From: Deltaproteobacteria bacterium
GTDB lineage: Bacteria > Myxococcota_A > UBA9042 > DTJE01
Reading direction: 5' to 3'
NCBI GenBank assembly: GCA_016784945.1
Contig: JADHTP010000066.1
Span: 1-12,512 of the forward strand
Length of the DNA: 12,512 nt
Position numbers and translations under genes: made by a program. Shown in pieces: positions 7,373 to 12,512 of the stretch (the first letter of the stretch is position 1; each line of letters opens with the position of its first letter). The notes beneath the pieces are model-generated. The model did not search any database and had not been told where the DNA came from. It saw nothing but the letters and a program-made list of their open reading frames with translations.

Positions 7373-8714
7373 CCATCCGGCGGAACCGGTCGCCCCGCTC
7401 TTCATAGCTCGCGAACCGATCGAAGGACGAGGCCGCGGGGGAAAAGAGCACCACACCCGCAGGCGCCGCGGCCTTCAGGGCCTGCCTCAGGGCCGTTTCA
7501 TGGTCGTCCACCACCTCCAGGGCCAAGGTGTCGGGAAATTCCCGTGACATGCGCTCCGCGGTTTCGCCTACCAGGATCACGTGCCGGCAACCGCGATCCA
7601 CCTCATGGGCGAGATCCTCGAAGGACAGGCCCTTTTCATGTCCGCCGGCGATGAGCACCACCGGCTCGTCGAAGGCCCTCAGGGCCGTAATGGCGGCGTG
7701 GGGATTGGTGGCCTTGGAATCGTTGTAGATCCGCACGCCGTCCAGTTCCCGCAGGAACTCGATGCGGTGAGGGAGGCCCCGGTAGGAGGCCAGGCCCTCG
7801 GCCAGGGCGCCGGTGTCCGGCTCGAAGGGGAAACAGGCGGCCAGGGCCAGAAGAGCGTTCTCCGTGTTGTGCCCTCCAGGCAGGGAGATATCCTTCCGAT
7901 CGCACACCTTCCTGGACACGCCGCTGTGTGCCAGGTACAGGGATCCGCCATGGAACCAGGCCCCGTTTTCCACGGGACCGCGCCGGGACACCTCCAGCAC
8001 GTTCTGGCCGCGATGGGGACACAGGTCGTGACCGGGCGTCGCCCAGGACGAAAGGAGGGGGTCGTCACGGTTCCTGACGAACCAGTCACCCGCACCCTGG
8101 TTTGCCGCCACCAGGGACTTGGCCCGCAGGTAGGCGTCGAAGGACCCATGATATTCGATGTGGTCCTCGGCCAGGTTGGTGACCAGCGCCACCAGGGGGT
8201 GGAACCAGGAGGTGGAAATCAGTTGGAAGCAGCTGACCTCGGCCACCACCACGTGGTCAGGCGCAACCGAGTCCAGCAGGTCGCACAGCGGGTTGCCCAG
8301 GTTCCCCGCGGCATGGGCCGTGTGTCCGAGCCTGCGCAGGAGGTGAGCCGTCAGGGTGGTCACGGTGCTCTTGCCGTCCGTGCCCGTCACGGCCACGGTC
8401 CGACCGAGGAAGAGGCGGTGGAACAGCTCCACCTCACCGATCACCTCGCCCCCCTCGCGGTGGGCCTCCTGGAAGACCGGGGCGGCGGGGGGGATGCCCG
8501 GGCTCAGCACCACCGTGTCGCCAGGGCGGATCACCTCCCCGCCCAACACCGTTTCGATGCCGGGATGGAGATTGGCCACGGCCTCACGCAGCCCCTTGGT
8601 ATCCTGTCCGTCGGAAAGGACCACCTGGCCCCCGCGCCGACACAGGGCGTTGGCGGCCGAAATCCCGCTTCTGCCCATGCCCACGACGCTGAAGGAGCGG
8701 CCCCTGACAGTCAC
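7359..8714 (-). CDS. murD: UDP-N-acetylmuramoyl-L-alanine--D-glutamate ligase
   Basis: A 451-residue cytoplasmic ATP-dependent ligase that adds D-Glu to UDP-MurNAc-L-Ala. Domain order is normal: N-terminal UDP-binding Rossmann-like domain (SVVGMGRSGISAANAL; SPGIPPAAPVFQEA at about 71-84), central ATPase with P-loop GTDGKST (111-117, Lys115), Glu159 in AEVSCFQL, EDHIEYHGS (183-191), and Lys199 at the carbamylated-lysine position. The C-terminal domain has NDSKATNPHA (331-340), AGGHEKG (356-362) and FSPAASSFDRF (424-434), which are MurD-specific. GTG 8714 is chosen: it overlaps the upstream ligase stop (GTGA) and starts directly before the Rossmann motif, although the open frame runs on to 9365. 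Only a weak AAGGGA-like ribosome site precedes it, so coupling is likely. A MurD2-type variant (L-Glu-adding, as in Xanthomonas) cannot be excluded. Confidence 0.93.
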   Translation of the reverse strand: MTVRGRSFSVVGMGRSGISAANALCRRGGQVVLSDGQDTKGLREAVANLHPGIETVLGGEVIRPGDTVVLSPGIPPAAPVFQEAHREGGEVIGEVELFHRLFLGRTVAVTGTDGKSTVTTLTAHLLRRLGHTAHAAGNLGNPLCDLLDSVAPDHVVVAEVSCFQLISTSWFHPLVALVTNLAEDHIEYHGSFDAYLRAKSLVAANQGAGDWFVRNRDDPLLSSWATPGHDLCPHRGQNVLEVSRRGPVENGAWFHGGSLYLAHSGVSRKVCDRKDISLPGGHNTENALLALAACFPFEPDTGALAEGLASYRGLPHRIEFLRELDGVRIYNDSKATNPHAAITALRAFDEPVVLIAGGHEKGLSFEDLAHEVDRGCRHVILVGETAERMSREFPDTLALEVVDDHETALRQALKAAAPAGVVLFSPAASSFDRFASYEERGDRFRRMVMAL

Positions 8715-10111
8715 GGTTTCCCTTTGTCCAGTTGTGCAGCGAAAGCGTCCGCCACGGCAAACAGGTCGTCCCCGCCGAAAAAGACCACGGTGTCGTTCGC
8801 GCGGACCCTCTCCTGGAGGACCCGGGTGATGTCCTCCATCACGGGCACATAGACCACATCGGACCCGGACGACCGGATCTTCTCCACCAGGAAATCGTCG
8901 TCCACGCCTATTAGCGGCACCTCGCCCGCGGTGTAGGTCTCGGTGACCAGGGTGAGGTCGGTACCCGTGAAGGCGGTCCTGTATTCGTCCTGCAGGTAGT
9001 GGATCATGGTGAAACGGTAGGGCTTGAACACTGCCACGATGCGCCCCGGCGCAAAGGCCCGGGCCGCTTCGATCACGCTGCGGATCCCCGTGGGGTGGGA
9101 GATGTAGTCCTTGACCACCGTGCAACCGCCCGCCTCCACCACGGTGAACCGGTTCTCCATGCCCTTGAAGGCGGGAAGGGCCTCGCGGACCTGCTCCACG
9201 TCCACCCCTTCCTCGAGGACCACGGACAAAGCGGCCGCCGCGTTCATGGCGTTGTACCGGCCCGGGACCTCCATGTGGAACTGGCCCAGGTCTCCCCCGG
9301 GCCCGCGCAGTCGAAACCTCGATCCCATCTTGCGGGGCTCGAATCCTGTTACGCGGTACCGGCAATCCGGTCCCTCTCCATAGGTAACGGAGTCCCGCCT
9401 TGCGGCCTGGAGCACGCGCCGGATGTTGTGGTCGTCGCCGTTGACGTGCAGGTGTTCGGGTGCCATTGCGGAGGTCAGGTAGTCCGAGAACCGGGCCAGC
9501 AGGCCGTCCAGGTCCCGGTAGAAATTGAGGTGGTCCGCCTCCAGGTTGTTGATGACCAGGCGTACGGACCGGGTGTTGGTAAAGGACCCGTCAGACTCGT
9601 CCAGCTCGCAGACCAGGTGACGACCGACCGCCTGACGGGCGTTGGTGCCGAAGTTCAGTAAGAGACCCCCGATGGCAAAGGAAGGGTCCCTGCCCGCGGC
9701 CTCGAGCAACCATGCGGTCAGGGCGGACACAGTGCCTTTTCCGTTGGTCCCCGTGACACCGAGGCTCCGGTGGCCTTCCATGAGCGCACCGAGCACCCGG
9801 GACCGATGGACCACGGGAAGTCCCGCCCCCCGTGCGGCCACCAGTTCCGGATTGGACGCGGGAATGGCCGTGGAGACCACCACCAGGTCCGCTCCGGCCG
9901 GGTTGTCGGGGTGGTGGCCGATGGTCACTCGGGCGCCTTCTTCCCGCAGGGCCAGGGTGATGGCCGATTCCCTCACGTCCGACCCCGAGACCACCAGGCC
10001 GCGGGCGAGCAGGAGCCGGGCCACGGCACTCACGCCGATGCCGCCGATACCGAGGAGGTGGACATGCCCGATGGACTGGAGATCCACCTCGATTTCATCG
10101 CTGTGGGTCAT
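8711..10111 (-). CDS. murC: Divergent MurC-type ligase (UDP-N-acetylmuramate--amino acid ligase)
   Basis: A 466-residue Mur ligase, MurC length. MurC-like landmarks in order: HVHLLGIGGIGVSAVARLLL (17-36), SGSD (47-50), VVVSTAIPASNPEL (77-90), P-loop GTNGKGT (121-127), ELDESDGSF (169-177), NNLEADHLNFY (188-198), GRYNAMNAAAA (284-294), KDYISHPTGIRS (334-345), VFKPYRFT (361-368) and FFGGDDLFAVADAF (444-457). Several sites differ from the usual MurC: the P-loop is normally GTHGKTTT, the later blocks normally DDYGHHPTE and QPHRYTR. By family it should couple L-Ala to UDP-MurNAc in the cytosol ahead of MurD; the substitutions leave the amino acid or acceptor open. Mpl is less likely because it shares the GTHGKTT loop. 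ATG 10111 overlaps the crotonase stop (ATGA) and follows AGGGAAAGGA. The symbol is by best family match, not proven function. Confidence 0.8.
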   Translation of the reverse strand: MTHSDEIEVDLQSIGHVHLLGIGGIGVSAVARLLLARGLVVSGSDVRESAITLALREEGARVTIGHHPDNPAGADLVVVSTAIPASNPELVAARGAGLPVVHRSRVLGALMEGHRSLGVTGTNGKGTVSALTAWLLEAAGRDPSFAIGGLLLNFGTNARQAVGRHLVCELDESDGSFTNTRSVRLVINNLEADHLNFYRDLDGLLARFSDYLTSAMAPEHLHVNGDDHNIRRVLQAARRDSVTYGEGPDCRYRVTGFEPRKMGSRFRLRGPGGDLGQFHMEVPGRYNAMNAAAALSVVLEEGVDVEQVREALPAFKGMENRFTVVEAGGCTVVKDYISHPTGIRSVIEAARAFAPGRIVAVFKPYRFTMIHYLQDEYRTAFTGTDLTLVTETYTAGEVPLIGVDDDFLVEKIRSSGSDVVYVPVMEDITRVLQERVRANDTVVFFGGDDLFAVADAFAAQLDKGKP

Positions 10112-10935
10112 TCCTTTCCCTGGTCCGGATCACTGGACGGCTCGTTGGCCCAGGCCGGGGCACGGCGCTCGAAGAACGCCTGCAGCCCCTCCTTGTGCTG
10201 GGGAGAGGCCCACAACCCCGTGAACAGGTCCAGTTCGTTGTCGAGGCACTGCTCGAAGGGCAGGGACTGGGTCGCCCGCACGGCCTTTTTGGCCGCCCGG
10301 ATGGCCTCGGGGCTGATGAGTTCCAGGCTGGCCCGGATCTCGTCCAGGTAGTCGTCCATTTCATCGCCGGCAATGAGATCGTTCACCAGCCGGATGGCTT
10401 TCGCGCTGTCGGCGGTGATGGGCCTTCCCGTTGTAAGGAGGAAGAGGGCGCTGCCGGGCCCTACCCGTCGCGTAAGCCGGGTGGCGCCGCCCCATCCCGT
10501 GATCAGTCCGAAACGCCCCTGGGTGAAGGCGAGGTGGATCCCCTCGGCGGCGATCAGGATGTCGGCGGCCAGGATGAGCTCGCACCCGCCACCGAAGACA
10601 TCCCCTTCGAGGACCGCGATCACCGGACACGGCAGGTCTTCCAGGGCGGACAGGACCTTGCGCATCTTCAGGGCCATTTTCCGACCCTTTTCGGGGGTGT
10701 CCAGGGCGGCGAATTCCTGCAGGTCGCCACCGGCAAGGAAAACCTGGTCGTCCTCGGACTGCAGGGTCACCGATCGGATATCCGGATGGGCGCCGATCTC
10801 CTCGATGATCGCCCCGAAGCGATCCATCATGTCGATGGTCATCACCGGCGGGCCCGATTGCGGCTTTTCGAACCAGATGACGGCGTGCCGGCCAAGACGG
10901 CTCAGATGGATGCAATTACCCGTTTCATCGCTCAT
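10108..10935 (-). CDS. Enoyl-CoA hydratase/isomerase-family (crotonase-fold) protein
   Basis: A 275-residue crotonase-fold protein, probably a cytosolic trimer or hexamer acting on an acyl-CoA thioester. The oxyanion-hole segments are present: FLAGGDLQEFA (66-76) and GDVFGGGCELILAADI (111-126). Glu119 matches the first hydratase glutamate (Glu144 of rat enoyl-CoA hydratase). Twenty residues later, in FTQGRFGLITGWGGATRL, the second glutamate (Glu164) is replaced by Gln139, so ordinary hydration is doubtful; isomerase, decarboxylase, hydrolase or another crotonase reaction fits as well. ATG 10935 overlaps the lipoprotein stop (ATGA) and follows AAAGGAGAA at 10952-10944. It is coupled to the murC-type gene by another ATGA. 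No pathway link to cell-wall synthesis is evident from sequence. Confidence 0.9.
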   Translation of the reverse strand: MSDETGNCIHLSRLGRHAVIWFEKPQSGPPVMTIDMMDRFGAIIEEIGAHPDIRSVTLQSEDDQVFLAGGDLQEFAALDTPEKGRKMALKMRKVLSALEDLPCPVIAVLEGDVFGGGCELILAADILIAAEGIHLAFTQGRFGLITGWGGATRLTRRVGPGSALFLLTTGRPITADSAKAIRLVNDLIAGDEMDDYLDEIRASLELISPEAIRAAKKAVRATQSLPFEQCLDNELDLFTGLWASPQHKEGLQAFFERRAPAWANEPSSDPDQGKE

Positions 10936-11798
10936 GGTACACGTTCTCCTTTCAACCCGGCCAGATGATCCAGGGCCTCCCTCACCACCACCGGATCCGT
11001 GGTCTGGTCCGAAACCAGCTCCAGGGTCCTTATGGCCCCAAGGCCACCGATGTCGGCAATGGCCTGCATGGCGGCGAAAGGCACCTCCGGGGCGGGGGAC
11101 AGAGCGAGTCGACCCAAGGCCCTCACGGCCTGCGGGTCCCCGATACGACCCAAGGCCCCGACCGCCCTCAGTACCACGTTCGGGTTCGTCCCGTCGAGGA
11201 GCCGCATCAAGGGTTTCACGGCGCCGGTCAGGTGGCGGTCACCGGCCTGGCCAACCGCCGCCAGGAGGGCGTTACGGGTCGCCGTGGCCCCGGAGGAAAG
11301 GGCCGCGATCACCCCCGTATCCGGCGCCTCCGTCACTCGGTGCTGCTCGACCGCGTCGGACACGGCCTCCCGGATACCCCGGCCCACGGCCATGCAGGAC
11401 AGGAATCCCTGCCCTCGCCAGCACCAGGGGCAAAGCCCCACGGAGAATCCCTCGTAGAGGGAGTCCGGTTCGTCTTCCATGGCCACGGTCAACTGGACCG
11501 CCGTGTGGACCAGGACCTCCCCGGACTCGCCTTCCGTGGAACAGCCCACGGCCACCCGCAATCCGGGACCTCCTCCATTGCCCAACGGCTCCAGACCGGC
11601 CAGGGCCAGCACCAGACCGGCCTCCACCGGGCAGATCACCGGGGCGTCCCCGGGGGCCGGGATCGTTTCCAGCCGGATGAACCCGAAGGCCGGCCGCCCG
11701 TCCGCGATTCCCATGGATCGGTGGTCAGCCCCGCACCCGGCTGCCAGGACCAGGCTCGCGACCAGGGGGAGACGCCATTTAATCCACGATTGACTCAC
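10932..11798 (-). CDS. Predicted lipoprotein with C-terminal HEAT-like repeats
   Basis: A 288-residue protein of unknown function. Residues 1-22 are a lipoprotein signal (KWRLPLVASLVLAAGC, lipidated Cys22), so it should sit in the periplasm on a membrane. Residues about 36-155 form a domain I do not recognise; it carries Cys56, Cys86, a CPWC pair (123-126) and Cys135, which could form disulfides or bind a metal. Residues about 160-285 are helical HEAT-like repeats (AVKPLMRLLDGTNPNVVLRA, AVRALGRLALSPAPEVPFAA, AIRTLELVSDQTTDPVVVRE), likely a protein-binding surface. GTG 11798 is the only in-frame start before an upstream TAG four codons away. No Shine-Dalgarno precedes it. First gene of the minus-strand operon; overlaps the crotonase gene by ATGA. 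Confidence 0.8.
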   Translation of the reverse strand: MSQSWIKWRLPLVASLVLAAGCGADHRSMGIADGRPAFGFIRLETIPAPGDAPVICPVEAGLVLALAGLEPLGNGGGPGLRVAVGCSTEGESGEVLVHTAVQLTVAMEDEPDSLYEGFSVGLCPWCWRGQGFLSCMAVGRGIREAVSDAVEQHRVTEAPDTGVIAALSSGATATRNALLAAVGQAGDRHLTGAVKPLMRLLDGTNPNVVLRAVGALGRIGDPQAVRALGRLALSPAPEVPFAAMQAIADIGGLGAIRTLELVSDQTTDPVVVREALDHLAGLKGERVP

Positions 11799-11804
11799 CG
11801 GGAT

Positions 11805-11833
11805 TTTCTACCACATGGAGGCACTGGTGTCCC
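11805..11833 (-). promoter_or_regulatory. Candidate promoter of the lipoprotein-crotonase-murC-murD operon
   Basis: On the minus strand GGGACA (11833-11828) and TAGAAA (11810-11805) are spaced by 17 bp, and TGG directly before TAGAAA gives an extended -10 element. Start of transcription about seven bases on would be 11798, the first base of the GTG start codon. A second TTGACC hexamer (11859-11854) has no matching -10. Inferred from hexamers only. Confidence 0.4.
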
Positions 11834-11835
11834 GG

Positions 11836-11853
11836 GTCCACGTCCACGTCCAG
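11836..11853. repeat. Three tandem GTCCAC-like hexamers
   Basis: GTCCAC GTCCAC GTCCAG, one mismatch in the last base. It lies between the two candidate promoters. It may be chance in GC-rich DNA or a small protein-binding array; nothing else supports a function. Confidence 0.4.
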
Positions 11854-11865
11854 GGTCAAGGGGAA

Positions 11866-11894
11866 TGGACATCCTGCCGTACTTAACCGATCAT
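11866..11894 (+). promoter_or_regulatory. Candidate mnmG promoter
   Basis: TGGACA (11866-11871, five of six matches to the -35 consensus) and GATCAT (11889-11894, four of six to -10) are 17 bp apart. Transcription would begin near 11901, immediately before the ribosome site, giving a leader of only about 13 bases. Weak; hexamer matching only. Confidence 0.3.
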
Positions 11895-11901
11895 TCCCGC
11901 C

Positions 11902-11909
11902 GGAGGTGA
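11902..11909 (+). promoter_or_regulatory. Strong Shine-Dalgarno for mnmG
   Basis: GGAGGTGA is fully complementary to the usual 16S rRNA 3' end; the GGAGG core ends 7 bases before GTG 11914 and fixes that start. It contrasts with the absence of such a site before the divergent lipoprotein gene. Confidence 0.85.
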
Positions 11910-11913
11910 CCCG

Positions 11914-12512
11914 GTGTCGTTCGACGTACTGGTAGTGGGCGGAGGTCATGCGGGCACGGAAGCGGCCCTGGCCGCGGCCCGCCTCGGCGTCCGCACGGCG
12001 CTGATCACCCAGGACCCGGAGAAGATGGGTCTCATGTCCTGCAATCCCGCCATAGGCGGCATCGGCAAGGGGCACCTGGTCAAGGAAATCGATGCCCTGG
12101 GTGGCGAGATGGGCCGCAACACGGACGCCACAGCCATCCAGTTCCGTACGCTGAACACCCGGAAGGGCCCCGCCGTGCGCGCCACCCGGGCCCAGTGCGA
12201 CAGGGCCCTCTATGCCCGCAGGCTCGGGACCGTGATCCGCGAGGACCCCGGCGTCACCGTGGTGAAGGGCGAAGTCGTGGGGCTCGTGACCCGGAAAGAC
12301 GGTGTAAAGGCGGTTCGCCTGGCCGACGGCCGGGAACTGGAATCGGCCACCGTGGTGCTCACCACGGGGACCTTCCTGGAGGGGCTGCTCCATTTCGGGG
12401 ATGACCAGCGACCGGGCGGCCGCATCGGGGATGCCCCGTCCACCGGGTTGTCCGGCTGTCTGCGCGACCTGGGCTTCCCCGTGGGCCGGTTGAAGACAGG
12501 AACGCCTCCAAG
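11914..12512 (+). CDS. mnmG: tRNA uridine-5-carboxymethylaminomethyl modification enzyme, 3'-truncated by window end
   Basis: FAD-dependent subunit (formerly GidA) that works with the GTPase MnmE to place the carboxymethylaminomethyl group on U34 of certain tRNAs. The first 199 of about 620 residues are present; the frame is still open at the last base. The FAD-binding Rossmann motif VVGGGHAGTEAALAAARLG (about 7-25) starts the protein. The highly conserved blocks MSCNPAIGGIGKGHLVKEID, IQFRTLNTRKGPAVRATRAQ, TTGTFLEG and VGRLKTGTPP follow in order. GTG 11914 is the start because of the strong ribosome site and because the Rossmann motif begins directly after it. It is transcribed away from the lipoprotein operon. 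What follows, often mnmE or rsmG in other genomes, cannot be seen. Confidence 0.97.
   Translation, partial: MSFDVLVVGGGHAGTEAALAAARLGVRTALITQDPEKMGLMSCNPAIGGIGKGHLVKEIDALGGEMGRNTDATAIQFRTLNTRKGPAVRATRAQCDRALYARRLGTVIREDPGVTVVKGEVVGLVTRKDGVKAVRLADGRELESATVVLTTGTFLEGLLHFGDDQRPGGRIGDAPSTGLSGCLRDLGFPVGRLKTGTPP

Larger units (their letters stand above)
11799..11913. other. Divergent intergenic region, lipoprotein operon and mnmG
   Basis: 115 bases without a gene between two divergent starts. It holds candidate promoters for both directions, a short tandem hexamer repeat and the mnmG ribosome site. No tRNA or hairpin terminator is visible. Confidence 0.75.

Noticed and set aside
5714..7456. Long open frame (580 codons) on the minus strand opposite the RND pump gene
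   Set aside because: Shadow of the pump gene in GC-rich DNA: composition is His/Gly/Asp/Gln-rich with no recognisable domain, while the plus strand carries a clear RND protein over the same bases.
7581..8852. Open frame of 423 codons on the plus strand opposite murD
   Set aside because: Antisense shadow; low-complexity Gly/His/Gln/Arg-rich translation with no motif, whereas murD on the other strand shows all family motifs.
8715..9365. Upstream extension of the murD frame into the murC-type gene
   Set aside because: The added residues are Gly/Arg-rich without any fold and overlap the murC-type gene; GTG 8714 begins exactly before the MurD nucleotide-binding motif.
10373..11680. Open frame of 435 codons on the plus strand opposite the crotonase and lipoprotein genes
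   Set aside because: Pro/Arg/Ser-rich translation that crosses two real genes with good ribosome sites; typical GC-rich artefact.
1..12512. Mobile element, CRISPR array, toxin-antitoxin or phage defence system
   Set aside because: Searched for by eye: no transposase, integrase, terminal repeats, spaced direct repeats, or defence-type domains; almost every base belongs to a housekeeping or efflux gene.

Overview
The window is a densely packed, GC-rich stretch of bacterial chromosome. A TolC/AcrA/AcrB-type tripartite pump and two predicted lipoproteins indicate a Gram-negative, two-membrane cell. The MnmG and SHMT sequences look broadly deltaproteobacterial or from a related deep-branching lineage, but that placement is an impression from motif wording and was not tested. 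No insertion sequence, phage gene, CRISPR array, tRNA or rRNA was seen.

Layout. (1) 1-849 (+): 3' two thirds of glyA (serine hydroxymethyltransferase), cut by the window edge. (2) 850-949: spacer with promoter-like elements and an 18-bp palindrome that runs into the next start codon. (3) 950-7372 (+): four-gene operon of a TetR-type repressor, a NodT/OprM-type outer-membrane channel, a periplasmic adaptor and an RND inner-membrane pump. The palindrome is the probable operator of this self-regulated efflux operon. (4) 11798-7359 (-): four-gene operon of a HEAT-repeat lipoprotein, a crotonase-fold enzyme, a divergent MurC-type ligase and MurD. It converges on the efflux operon with a 14-bp 3' overlap. 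(5) 11799-11913: divergent spacer with candidate promoters for both directions. (6) 11914-12512 (+): 5' part of mnmG, cut by the window end.

All six internal junctions of the two operons are 4-bp stop/start overlaps (ATGA or GTGA), implying translational coupling throughout. The first gene of each operon lacks a visible Shine-Dalgarno sequence, and each has a promoter-like element spaced so that transcription could start at the start codon; both may be leaderless.

Most of the content is familiar. The part most worth pursuing is the minus-strand operon. Its MurC-type ligase departs from the MurC consensus at the P-loop and at several positions of the substrate pocket, it is paired with a normal-looking MurD away from the usual dcw genes, and it follows a crotonase that lacks one of the two hydratase glutamates. 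Whether this is a lineage-specific MurC or a second ligase with another substrate cannot be decided from this window.
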